A stretch of DNA of 26,236 nt from Ruminococcus sp. CAG:403 (lineage in GTDB: Bacteria > Bacillota > Clostridia > Oscillospirales > Ruminococcaceae): assembly GCA_000437255.1 (NCBI GenBank), contig FR899086.1:37287-63522 (forward strand), written 5' to 3'. This document shows, piece by piece, positions 1 to 7,312 of the stretch (its first letter is position 1; the number at the start of each line of letters is the position of its first letter). The position numbers and the translations under genes were made by a program. The notes under the pieces were generated by a model that saw only the letters and a program-made list of their open reading frames with translations, had not been told where the DNA came from and did not search any database.

Positions 1-476
1 AAGCCGCTGAATCCGGCTGCCATGCCGGAAATGGTAAGAAGCTGCACTGCATCCGGAATGGTTCGGAAGATGGGAAATCGGCGGCCGATGTTGTGTGCAG
101 TGGCAGCACCAAGCTGAACGGCAACGCCTTCTCGTCCGGCACTTCCGCCGCAGAGATGGGTTAGCCAGGTACTTCCGATTAAAAGCGGAATCAAGCGGAT
201 TGGAATTCGTTCGGCTGTTCCATGGGCGGCATCGAAGATCAGTCCCATGCCCTGACTGCTTTCTTTTCCATAGGCTTGGTAAATCCATACCATACAGACT
301 CCGGCAAGCGGCAAAAATGGCAGGAACCAAAATAGGTGTTCGGTGCGAACGGTTCCAATCCAAAGCAGAACACGTCCGAAGCCGGCTGTTAAAGCACCGG
401 TAATCGTTCCAGTGATCACGGCCAGCAGGCAGAGCAGCAGGGTTGGCAAAATTGAGCAAGAGAAAAATCGTCGCAT
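1..476 (-). CDS. CLC-F type fluoride/proton antiporter (voltage-gated chloride channel family), 3' part outside window
   Basis: Reading the minus strand from an ATG at 476 gives 158 residues that run off the window edge. The protein opens with a hydrophobic segment (about residues 8-32) and a second one (about 48-66). Around residues 106-123 it has THLCGGSAGREGVAVQLG, the CLC selectivity/gating motif; Glu116 is the expected gating glutamate. The chloride-type GSGIP motif is absent: at that place stands GMGLIFD (76-82), and the THL-GGSAGREG context is typical of the CLC-F branch that exports fluoride. The start is supported by an AAGAAGGA ribosome binding site just upstream. A fluoride-riboswitch-like leader and a strong promoter precede it, which supports fluoride as substrate. 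It is divergent from the ABC transporter gene. A chloride-transporting CLC is the less likely alternative. Confidence 0.85.
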   Translation of the reverse strand, partial: MRRFFSCSILPTLLLCLLAVITGTITGALTAGFGRVLLWIGTVRTEHLFWFLPFLPLAGVCMVWIYQAYGKESSQGMGLIFDAAHGTAERIPIRLIPLLIGSTWLTHLCGGSAGREGVAVQLGAATAHNIGRRFPIFRTIPDAVQLLTISGMAAGFSG

Positions 477-524
477 AGGAATCCTTCTTTCTAGAAATGA
501 TCGGGAATATTGGGGAATGGGCAC

Positions 525-618
525 AAAAAAAGCTGATTCTCCCGTTTGCATGCAAACAGAAGTCATCAGCTTAGAAAAGCGGTTTCGGAGTGATTCCGTG
601 GGAGACATTCATTCCCAA
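525..618 (-). ncRNA. Fluoride riboswitch (crcB-motif-like) with overlapping intrinsic terminator
   Basis: On the minus strand the leader has a short helix GGGA...UCCC (616-613 with 603-600) enclosing AUGAAUGUC, then AAACCGCUU...AAGCUGAUGACUUC (585 to 559). This order matches the fluoride riboswitch: P1 with a loop that forms a pseudoknot (here GAA-GUC with GACUUC) and the conserved AAAC-GC/GC-UGAUG element. The AAGCUGAU of the aptamer is also the 5' arm of a long terminator (572-530, with an inner GUUUGC/GCAAAC helix) followed by seven U residues (531-525), so aptamer and terminator exclude each other. Ligand binding would allow readthrough into the CLC-F gene. One oddity is a small extra hairpin (CGGA...UCCG, 598-586) between P1 and the AAAC element. 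Confidence 0.8.
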
Positions 619-629
619 TAATCAAGTTT

Positions 630-658
630 AGTTTAACAGATTTTGTGACAGTTGTCAA
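630..658 (-). promoter_or_regulatory. Promoter of the CLC-F gene
   Basis: The minus strand has TTGACA at 658-653 and TAAACT at 635-630, separated by 17 bp. It lies just upstream of the riboswitch leader. A 12-bp palindrome TGACAGTTGTCA (646-657) overlaps the -35 box and could be an operator. Confidence 0.7.
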
Positions 659-709
659 GTACATTTGACACAATTTCGAAAATCAATATGTGTAAAAAGG
701 AGAAATGCA

Positions 710-3700
710 ATGCTGGAATTAAAAGGCATTCAAAAAGATTACCCGGTTGGAGAAGGCGTGGTACATGCTCTGAAAGGCATTGATCTGCGGTTTCGGACCA
801 ATGAATTTGTTGCAATTTTAGGCCCATCCGGATGCGGAAAAACAACCATGCTGAATATTATCGGTGGTTTGGATCAGTATACAGCCGGTGACCTGATGAT
901 TAATGGAAAGTCTACCAAAGACTTTAAGGATCGGGATTGGGATACATACCGCAATCATTCAATTGGATTTGTGTTTCAAAGTTACAATCTGATTCCGCAT
1001 CAAACGGTTTTACAGAATGTGGAACTGGCACTGACACTTTCCGGTGTTTCTAAGGCAGAGCGAAAAAAACGGGCTGTCAAGGCGCTCCAGGAAGTTGGAC
1101 TTGGCAGTCAATTATCCAAAAAGCCGAGTGAGATGTCCGGCGGACAGATGCAGCGTGTTGCAATTGCCCGTGCATTGGTGAACAATCCGGATATCATTTT
1201 GGCAGATGAGCCCACCGGAGCGTTGGATACGGAAACCAGTATTCAGGTAATGGAGTTGCTGAAAGAAATTTCAAAGAACCGTTTGATTATTATGGTAACG
1301 CACAACCCGGAACTGGCGCAGGCGTATGCTTCCAGAATCATTCGCATGCTGGATGGAGAACTCAAAGAAGATTCTGCTCCGGTGACCGAGCAGGAGTATC
1401 AGGCAGAACAAGCAAAGGATCGGTTGGAACTGGAACATGCTAAGACGTTGAAAAAACCGTCCATGTCCTTTGCTACTTCTTTTTCCTTGTCCCTGAAAAA
1501 TTTGTTTACCAAAAAAGGACGAACGACACTCACTTCTTTTGCCGGCAGCATTGGAATTATTGGAATCGCATTGGTGCTTTCGATTTCACAAGGGTTTACC
1601 ACCTATATTGATACCATACAGGAGGAAACGCTGTCTTCCTATCCGCTTTCCATTCAGAAAACCAATACGGATTTAAGTGCTCTGATGGAAACATTCATGG
1701 GTTCTGCTTCTTCCGGAGAATCCCACGAAAAGGATGCGATTTATAAAAAAGCTGCTATCTATGATATTATGGATGCGCTCACCAATACGGAAAGCTCTGA
1801 GAACGATTTGAAAAGTTTTAAAACTTATATTGAGCAGGAACGTGCAGATGCAGACAGCTCCACAGGGCTGCATGATGCATTAAACGGTGTTCAGTATGGG
1901 TATGATTTGGATTTGCTGGTCTATACCAAAAATGTGGATGGCACCATCATTCGTTCGGATACGCAGGAATTGATGCAGGAAATGGTCATGCAGTATATGG
2001 GCGTAGATCTGGCTGCCATGACACAAGCCAGTGCAAGTGTGTTCGGAGAGGATGCTGCATCCATGATGTCCTTTGGCGGCAGTTCTTCTAGTTTATGGCA
2101 AGAATTGCTTCCGGATGATAGCGGAACAGGTATCAATGAACTGGTGAAGAAGCAGTATGATGTTGTATATGGCACTTGGCCCAGTGCGTATAATGAAATT
2201 GTTTTGGTACTGGATGAGAACAACGAACTGGACGATATGACGCTGTATGCGCTTGGCTTGGAGCCAAAGGAAAAAGTAGATGCGATTATGCGAGCTGCTT
2301 TGGATAAGACCGAACTGGAAAACGATCATCAGCAGTGGGATTACGATACCATTTCGAAGATGGAATTTCATACCGTTTTGAATGCGGACTGTTTCCGCTT
2401 GGATGAGCAGACCGGTTTTTATACCGATTTGCGGGAGTCCGATGCCGGATTGCAATATCTTTATGACAATGGCATTCCGCTGAAGGTAACGGGAATCATT
2501 CGCCCCAATGAAGATACCACAGCACCGATGCTGACCGGCTCCATTGCCTATACCAGTGACTTGACACGATATGTAATCGATCATACGCAGAATGCAGAGG
2601 TGATTCAGGCACAGAAAGAAAATCCTTCCACAGATATTCTGACGGGGTTGCCGTTCCAGGAATCTACAGGAACGCTTACTGATGCGGATAAGGCTGCTGC
2701 CCTCCGCTCCTATCTGAATGGATTGGATGAAGTAGGAAAGGCACAGGCATACGTACAGATCATGAGCATTCCGTCAGAAGAACAACTTCAAGCTTCTGTA
2801 CAAAGTGCAGAAACGGGAAAAAGCCGTGCAGATATGGAATCCGTCATTGCACAAGCACTGACTCAGCAGATGGGTATGCAGGAATCTGAAATGCAGGCAT
2901 ATACCGCTTCTATGGAAGAGGACGAAATCAAACAGACCTATACGCAAATTATAACAGAACAGATCAAAGCACAGTATGCCCAGCAGATGCAGGAACAGCT
3001 TGCCTCCATGCAGCCAAAGGAATTGGCGGCTGCCTTGGAGCAGGCGATGCAAACCGATACGGATGCGCAGTGTGCACAATATTACGATTCCATTATGACA
3101 TTTTCAGATTCGACCTATGAGGAGAATTTGACAAAGATGGGAGAGATTGATCTGGATACCCCTGCATCGATCAATCTTTATGCAGCTTCCTTTGAAGATA
3201 AGGACGTCATCGAAGATGCAATTGCTTCCTATAATGCAGATAAGGACGAGCTGTCTCAGATCAAATATACGGATTATGTTGGTTTGATGATGTCTTCCAT
3301 TACGACAATCATTCACACCATTACGTATGTACTGATTGCATTTGTTGCCATTTCTCTGATTGTATCCTCCATTATGATTGGTGTTATTACGCTGATTTCG
3401 GTACAGGAGCGTACCAAGGAGATTGGAATTTTGCGGGCAATCGGTGCTTCCAAGCGAGATGTTTCCAGCATGTTCAATGCAGAAACCATTATCATTGGAT
3501 TGGCTGCCGGTTTATTGGGTGTATTGGTGACGTATTTACTTTGTATTCCAATTAATATTGTGGTACATCATCTGACTGGCATTCAAAATCTAAATGCCAT
3601 CCTACCGATTCCAGCGGCATTGATCTTAATTGCAATCAGTGTGCTTTTGACCTTGATTTCGGGCTTGATTCCTTCCAGAAGTGCAGCGAAAAAGGATCCT

Positions 3701-3724
3701 GTTGTAGCACTTCGTTCGGAATAA
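710..3724 (+). CDS. ABC transporter with fused ATPase and FtsX/MacB-like permease
   Basis: A single 1004-residue protein. Residues 1-225 are a LolD/MacB-type ATPase: Walker A GPSGCGKT (38-45), Q-loop Gln90, signature SGGQMQ (143-148), Walker B DIILADEPTG (161-170) and switch His198. A linker leads to one membrane segment (about 277-295), then a very large extracytoplasmic part with a Gln/Met/Ala-rich helical region, and finally three membrane segments containing the FtsX hallmark ERTKEIGILRAIGASKRD. This is the fold of mechanotransmission ABC proteins that work on envelope lipids, peptides or antibiotics. The substrate is not evident. The ATG at 710 follows AAAGGAG at 696-702 and gives a standard ATPase N-terminus; an in-frame TTG further upstream has no such support. 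It is probably co-transcribed with the membrane protein that follows 37 bp downstream. Confidence 0.9.
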   Translation: MLELKGIQKDYPVGEGVVHALKGIDLRFRTNEFVAILGPSGCGKTTMLNIIGGLDQYTAGDLMINGKSTKDFKDRDWDTYRNHSIGFVFQSYNLIPHQTVLQNVELALTLSGVSKAERKKRAVKALQEVGLGSQLSKKPSEMSGGQMQRVAIARALVNNPDIILADEPTGALDTETSIQVMELLKEISKNRLIIMVTHNPELAQAYASRIIRMLDGELKEDSAPVTEQEYQAEQAKDRLELEHAKTLKKPSMSFATSFSLSLKNLFTKKGRTTLTSFAGSIGIIGIALVLSISQGFTTYIDTIQEETLSSYPLSIQKTNTDLSALMETFMGSASSGESHEKDAIYKKAAIYDIMDALTNTESSENDLKSFKTYIEQERADADSSTGLHDALNGVQYGYDLDLLVYTKNVDGTIIRSDTQELMQEMVMQYMGVDLAAMTQASASVFGEDAASMMSFGGSSSSLWQELLPDDSGTGINELVKKQYDVVYGTWPSAYNEIVLVLDENNELDDMTLYALGLEPKEKVDAIMRAALDKTELENDHQQWDYDTISKMEFHTVLNADCFRLDEQTGFYTDLRESDAGLQYLYDNGIPLKVTGIIRPNEDTTAPMLTGSIAYTSDLTRYVIDHTQNAEVIQAQKENPSTDILTGLPFQESTGTLTDADKAAALRSYLNGLDEVGKAQAYVQIMSIPSEEQLQASVQSAETGKSRADMESVIAQALTQQMGMQESEMQAYTASMEEDEIKQTYTQIITEQIKAQYAQQMQEQLASMQPKELAAALEQAMQTDTDAQCAQYYDSIMTFSDSTYEENLTKMGEIDLDTPASINLYAASFEDKDVIEDAIASYNADKDELSQIKYTDYVGLMMSSITTIIHTITYVLIAFVAISLIVSSIMIGVITLISVQERTKEIGILRAIGASKRDVSSMFNAETIIIGLAAGLLGVLVTYLLCIPINIVVHHLTGIQNLNAILPIPAALILIAISVLLTLISGLIPSRSAAKKDPVVALRSE

Positions 3725-3761
3725 GAAGAACATAGATCTAATAAGAGGAGCGCGTTTTTTC

Positions 3762-4442
3762 ATGGATACAACAAACAATCATCTGCATACCCTGCATGGA
3801 GAATGGATGCTGGCGTTGGCCGTATGCATCAACAGCCTGGGTGTTGTGCTGATGTTGGATTCCGGAGCGGGTATTTCTGCTATTTCCAGTGTGCCGTTCG
3901 CCTTTTCGGAAGTGCTTCCAAAATTGACTTTGGGCACATGGACATATCTGTTTCAGGGACTTTTGGTGTTGAGTTTGATGGTGCTGCGGAAACGATTTGT
4001 TCCGCCGTATCTGTTCAGTTTTGTAGTTGGTTTCGTCTTTGGTGAATTGCTGGATGTGCATGAAATGTGGATGCGCATTTTACCAACGGCACTACCTTGG
4101 CGGATTCTGTATTTCATAATCAGCTATGTGCTGATTTGTATTGGCATTGCACTGTCTAACCGTTGCGGACTGCCCATTATTCCGACGGATCTTTTCCCAC
4201 GGGAATTATCAGATATTACTTCTATTGGCTATCCCAAGATTAAGATTGGCTTTGATGTAACCTGTTTGGCAGTCACTGCGGGATTGACGCTGTTCTTTCT
4301 GGGACATTTGGATGGCTTAGGCATTGGAACCATTCTGGCAGCTTTTACCATGGGCAAGGGCGTTGGAATCTGCGGAAACTGGATAGACAAACACTTTCAA
4401 TTTGTAACGTTCTTAAATCGGCGAAAAGGAAAAACAACATGA
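3762..4442 (+). CDS. YczE/YyaS/YitT-family integral membrane protein (DUF6198-like)
   Basis: A 226-residue, very hydrophobic protein with about five membrane segments. The pattern GxxLMLDSGAGISAISSVPFAFSE near the N-terminus, LPIIPTDLFPREL in the middle and GIGTILAAFTMGKGVG near the C-terminus is typical of YczE-like proteins, whose substrate is unknown (in Bacillus they are linked to antibiotic production or efflux). An AGAGGAG site lies upstream. No terminator separates it from the ABC transporter gene, so the two probably form an operon, which may hint at a shared envelope role. The operon ends in the inverted repeat at 4491-4530. Confidence 0.75.
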   Translation: MDTTNNHLHTLHGEWMLALAVCINSLGVVLMLDSGAGISAISSVPFAFSEVLPKLTLGTWTYLFQGLLVLSLMVLRKRFVPPYLFSFVVGFVFGELLDVHEMWMRILPTALPWRILYFIISYVLICIGIALSNRCGLPIIPTDLFPRELSDITSIGYPKIKIGFDVTCLAVTAGLTLFFLGHLDGLGIGTILAAFTMGKGVGICGNWIDKHFQFVTFLNRRKGKTT

Positions 4443-4490
4443 ATGCGCTGTCTCTTTGTGCGGTGTATAAATTTTAAATATTTGGCAAAT

Positions 4491-4538
4491 ACTAGAGCAT
4501 GTTCCCATTTTGATGGAGACATGCTCTAGTTGTTTTGT
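4491..4538 (+). terminator. Intrinsic terminator after the ABC/YczE operon
   Basis: A perfect 12-bp inverted repeat, ACTAGAGCATGT (4491-4502) and ACATGCTCTAGT (4519-4530), is followed by TGTTTTGT. Because hcp starts only 50 bp further on, it could also act as a leader hairpin for hcp. Confidence 0.7.
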
Positions 4539-4587
4539 CTGCATGGAAAGGAATTACAAAAAAGAAAATGAGAAAGGAAGCGGTATC

Positions 4588-6159
4588 ATGCAGGAGATGT
4601 TTTGCTTTCAGTGCCAGCAAACAGCACATAATACTGGATGTGAGGGAAAGGTTGGGGTATGCGGCAAAAAAGCAGCCACTGCCAATTATCAGGATGAATT
4701 GGTGGGTGCGCTGATTGGTTTGGCTCGTGCAGAAAAAGATGGTAAGCCAACGGATCAAACCGATGAATGGGTGCTGAAAGGATTGTTTACCACCTTGACC
4801 AATGTCAATTTTAATGATGTTACCATTCGGCAGATCAAATCGGAAATTGAAAAAGAGAAGGGACGCATTAACAGCAAAAAATTTGAAGATTATTCATTAG
4901 AGGAAATCTGGGAAGCACATGAAGATATTCGTTCCCTGAAATCACTGATTCTGTTTGGGATAAAAGGCATGGCAGCCTATGCCTACCATGCACGTGTGCT
5001 TGGAAAAACAGATCCGGAAATCAACCAATTCTTTTATAAAGCATTGTATGCATTGGGCGAACCGGAAAGCAGGATGGAGGCACTCCTGTCGTTGGTGCTG
5101 GAAGTGGGCAGTATGAATTTGAAGTGCCTGGAGTTGCTGGATCAAGCCAATACGGAAGCATATGGAAATCCAGTTCCAACAGAGGTTCCGCTGACCATTG
5201 AAAAAGGGCCGTTTATTGTAGTGAGCGGACACGATTTGCATGATATGAAGCTTTTGCTGGAACAAACAGCAGGCAAGGGCATCAATATTTATACGCACAG
5301 TGAAATGCTTCCGGCGCATGGGTATCCGGAGCTAAAAAAGTATCCGCATCTAAAAGGCAACTTTGGAACGGGTTGGCAGAATCAGCAGTCAGAATTTCAC
5401 AATATTCCAGCTCCCATTTTGTTTACGACCAATTGCATTATGCCGGTTCGGCAAAGTTATTGCGACCGTGTGTTTACTACTTCCATTGTGTCCTATCCGG
5501 AATTGGTGCATATTGGAGCGGACAAAGATTTTACGCCTGTGATAGAACGAGCGATCCAATGCGGTGGCTATGAGGAAGACAAGTATATGACAGGGATGAA
5601 TGGCGGTCATACGGTTACAACCGGATTTGCCCATCACGCTGTGCTGTCTATCGCAGAGAAATTGATTGAAGCTATTCGAAGCGGTGCGGTTTCACACATC
5701 TTTTTGATTGGCGGCTGTGATGGCGCTGCTCCCAGCAGAAGTTACTTTACAGAGTTTGCAAAGCAAACGCCAAAGGATAGTTTGATTTTGACGCTGGCAT
5801 GCGGAAAATACCGCATCAACGACCTGGATCTGGGAACCATTCAGGGGATTCCAAGAATTCTGGATATGGGGCAGTGTAACGATGCCTATAGTGCCATTCG
5901 GGTTGCTTTGGCATTGGCAGATGCTTTTTCGTGCAGTGTGAATGATTTGCCATTGACTTTGGTGCTTTCCTGGTACGAACAAAAGGCAGTTTGTATTTTG
6001 TTGTCTCTGCTTGCACTTGGTATTCAAAATATTGTATTGGGGCCAACTCTGCCGGCATTTTTGTCTCCCAATGTACTGGCATATTTGGTGGAACAGTATC
6101 ATATTACACCGACCCAAACGCCGCAGCAGGATTTGGAACGGATTTTATCCAAGTCCTGA
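4588..6159 (+). CDS. hcp: Hydroxylamine reductase (hybrid-cluster protein)
   Basis: A 523-residue class I hybrid-cluster protein, which reduces hydroxylamine or nitric oxide in anaerobes as part of nitrosative-stress defence. The N-terminal cysteines Cys6, Cys9, Cys18 and Cys25 (CFQC, then TGC and GVC) bind the [4Fe-4S] cluster. Expected ligands of the hybrid Fe-S-O cluster are visible further on: SGHDLHDMK (His), HSEMLPAHGYPE (Glu), TTNCIMPVRQSYCDR, IGGCDGAAPSR and LACGKYR (Cys). The length matches the family. The ATG at 4588 follows GAAAGGAAG; a longer in-frame extension to 4510 would run through the preceding terminator and is not credible. No hcr reductase gene is adjacent. Two terminators follow, so it is probably expressed alone. 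No clear promoter was found. Confidence 0.95.
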   Translation: MQEMFCFQCQQTAHNTGCEGKVGVCGKKAATANYQDELVGALIGLARAEKDGKPTDQTDEWVLKGLFTTLTNVNFNDVTIRQIKSEIEKEKGRINSKKFEDYSLEEIWEAHEDIRSLKSLILFGIKGMAAYAYHARVLGKTDPEINQFFYKALYALGEPESRMEALLSLVLEVGSMNLKCLELLDQANTEAYGNPVPTEVPLTIEKGPFIVVSGHDLHDMKLLLEQTAGKGINIYTHSEMLPAHGYPELKKYPHLKGNFGTGWQNQQSEFHNIPAPILFTTNCIMPVRQSYCDRVFTTSIVSYPELVHIGADKDFTPVIERAIQCGGYEEDKYMTGMNGGHTVTTGFAHHAVLSIAEKLIEAIRSGAVSHIFLIGGCDGAAPSRSYFTEFAKQTPKDSLILTLACGKYRINDLDLGTIQGIPRILDMGQCNDAYSAIRVALALADAFSCSVNDLPLTLVLSWYEQKAVCILLSLLALGIQNIVLGPTLPAFLSPNVLAYLVEQYHITPTQTPQQDLERILSKS

Positions 6160-6178
6160 TTGCTGAATCGGAAAAACG

Positions 6179-6229
6179 GACATGCCTCCTCTGCTTGCAG
6201 CAGAATAGAGGCATGTCTGGTTTCTTTTG
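6179..6229 (+). terminator. Intrinsic terminator 1 after hcp
   Basis: Arms GACATGCCTC (6179-6188) and GAGGCATGTC (6208-6217), with an inner CTGC/GCAG pairing, are followed by a T-rich tract. Confidence 0.85.
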
Positions 6230-6240
6230 TAAGGACGAGG

Positions 6241-6275
6241 GCAAATAGAATCCGAAATTCTATTTGCTGCTTTTT
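6241..6275 (+). terminator. Intrinsic terminator 2 after hcp
   Basis: Arms GCAAATAGAA (6241-6250) and TTCTATTTGC (6258-6267) are followed by TGCTTTTTTC. It is a back-up to the terminator 60 bp upstream. Confidence 0.8.
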
Positions 6276-6386
6276 TCATTTTAAAAACAAATCCAGTGCC
6301 GAATAAGCGCTTAGAATTTGTTTTACACCAATAAAATGATAAAAAGCGTGCATATTTTTATTTTATTCTACACATTTTGTTGGGAA

Positions 6387-6471
6387 ATGAAATTGGAATG
6401 ATTTCGCTGGTACTGTGACGTACCAGGGCGGACAAACAATCCATTTCATCGATTTTTTCTTTTTCTTTTTA
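6387..6471 (+). terminator. Large stem-loop followed by a U-rich tract (terminator or small RNA 3' end)
   Basis: The terminal helix CTGGTAC (6407-6413) pairs with GTACCAG (6420-6426), extended by CGC/GCG. Further out ATGAAAT-GGA (about 6387-6397) can pair with TCCATTTCAT (about 6440-6449). The tail GATTTTTTCTTTTTCTTTTT follows. No gene is found immediately upstream on the plus strand, so a short RNA of unknown function could end here. Confidence 0.45.
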
Positions 6472-6649
6472 TTCTTATCCCAATGCTGAACGGGGATCTG
6501 TTCGATCCATTTGATCCGTCTCTCTTTTTTTCTTTCTTTTTATTTACGAGAGATCAGATATTGGAGAGAGGAAATTGTTAGAATGTGATGGAACAGATTA
6601 AAATGAGGGCATCGTGATGGTTGGCGAAGCATTGCAGCAATATAAAACG

Positions 6650-6711
6650 TTGCTCCTCCAATAAAACCTTTCTTGCAGCTTTATTTGGGCAAGGTTTCAC
6701 TGGGGGAGCAA
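6650..6711. repeat. Long imperfect inverted repeat
   Basis: The arms 6650-6670 (TTGCTCCTCC then AATAAAACCTT) and 6691-6711 (AAGGTTTCACT then GGGGGAGCAA) pair over 21 positions with two mismatches and one G-U. The loop is 20 nt. No U-tract follows on either strand, so it is not a standard terminator. Confidence 0.6.
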
Positions 6712-6986
6712 TCGAAAACATTGTAAGGATTTCTGCATGCTTATTTTGTCAAAATGGAGGATGCAGTATCGTTTGCCAAGCTAATTTTGCCAGACAAGTT
6801 GCGTCAGTATGTAGTAAGATGTTTTGATACAATATGTTGCCTTTTCTTTGGAGTATGGGAAATACAACGATCACTTTGTGCCTTTTGATCCATGGAAATG
6901 CCATTCCATCAGAGACATTTCTTTTTTCCTCTGTTGCGTTCCAATGTTTCAGCGGACAAAGGAAAGCACATATGCGGAGATGTTGC

Positions 6987-7139
6987 TTACCGCTTCTTCA
7001 TTTTTTTCAAAGCAGCCGGTGCTTTTGGCTGATACTGCCACCAAACACAAGCCGATTCACCTGTGAAAAGTGCTGTGCGTTCCGCAGCCTTTGTCATGGA
7101 TTTTGCAGCCATTTTCTTTGCCATTTCTTGTACCTTCAT
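6987..7139 (-). CDS. agrD: AgrD-like cyclic lactone autoinducer peptide precursor
   Basis: A 50-residue peptide with the three-part AgrD layout: an amphipathic basic N-terminal helix (1-25, rich in Met, Ala and Lys), a core GESACVWWQ, and the conserved recognition tail YQPKAPAALKK. By analogy with Clostridium perfringens AgrD (CLWFT followed by HQPEEP), the thiolactone ring is predicted to be Cys31-Val-Trp-Trp-Gln35, with cleavage before Tyr36. The ATG at 7139 follows AAAAAGGTGG with ideal spacing; an upstream in-frame ATG at 7214 lies in the promoter. It has its own promoter at 7186-7214 and is the last gene of the locus, downstream of the kinase gene instead of next to agrB as usual. AgrB at 9644-10234 is its likely processing partner. 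No clear terminator was found after it. Confidence 0.9.
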   Translation of the reverse strand: MKVQEMAKKMAAKSMTKAAERTALFTGESACVWWQYQPKAPAALKKMKKR

Positions 7140-7185
7140 TTGAATTACCACCTTTTTAAAATTTAGGATTGCTCCTATGTTTTGT

Positions 7186-7214
7186 ATTATACGACAGAAA
7201 TTTTCAGGAATCAA
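7186..7214 (-). promoter_or_regulatory. agrD promoter
   Basis: The minus strand has TTGATT (7214-7209) and TATAAT (7191-7186) with a 17-bp spacer. It starts a leader of roughly 40 nt before the agrD ATG. Confidence 0.85.
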
Positions 7215-7223
7215 CCCATTTTT

Positions 7224-7254
7224 CCTCTATGCAATTATATTGCCTTGAATGCAA
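7224..7254 (-). promoter_or_regulatory. Direct repeats upstream of agrD: likely LytTR response-regulator site
   Basis: On the minus strand TTGCATTCAAGGC (7254-7242) is followed 20 bp later by TTGCATAGAGG (7234-7224). The second TGCA begins 19 bp before the -35 box. The same layout (20 bp, then 19 bp to the -35) occurs upstream of agrB. Paired direct repeats about two helical turns apart next to the -35 are how AgrA/ComE-type LytTR regulators bind. Confidence 0.7.
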
Positions 7255-7312
7255 TTGTATCACAAAATAAAAATTGCTTTTTCGTTTATTTTTATATAAT
7301 GTGACAAATTGA

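Larger units (their letters stand above)
6276..6986. other. Gene-free region of about 710 bp with long stem-loops and pyrimidine tracts
   Basis: I see no credible gene here. Short open frames on the plus strand (for example 6621-6827) lack a ribosome binding site and recognisable composition. The stretch holds a two-part stem-loop with a T-rich tail (6387-6471), another pyrimidine tract at 6520-6545, and a long imperfect hairpin at 6650-6711. It lies downstream of agrD on the minus strand and beyond the hcp terminators on the plus strand, so it may contain an untranslated RNA or the 3' region of the agrD transcript. Confidence 0.5.

Noticed and set aside
95..621. Two plus-strand open frames at the left edge
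   Set aside because: They are shadows of the minus-strand CLC-F gene and its riboswitch leader; no ribosome binding site.
665..693. TTGACA at 665-670 as promoter of the ABC transporter
   Set aside because: The only possible -10 (TATGTG near 687) would place the transcription start inside the ribosome binding site; no good promoter could be assigned.
6621..7166. Three small plus-strand open frames
   Set aside because: No ribosome binding sites, no recognisable composition, and two overlap agrD on the other strand.
7260..7312. AT-rich imperfect inverted repeat after agrC as a terminator
   Set aside because: Pairing needs a large bulge, and no U-tract follows on the minus strand.
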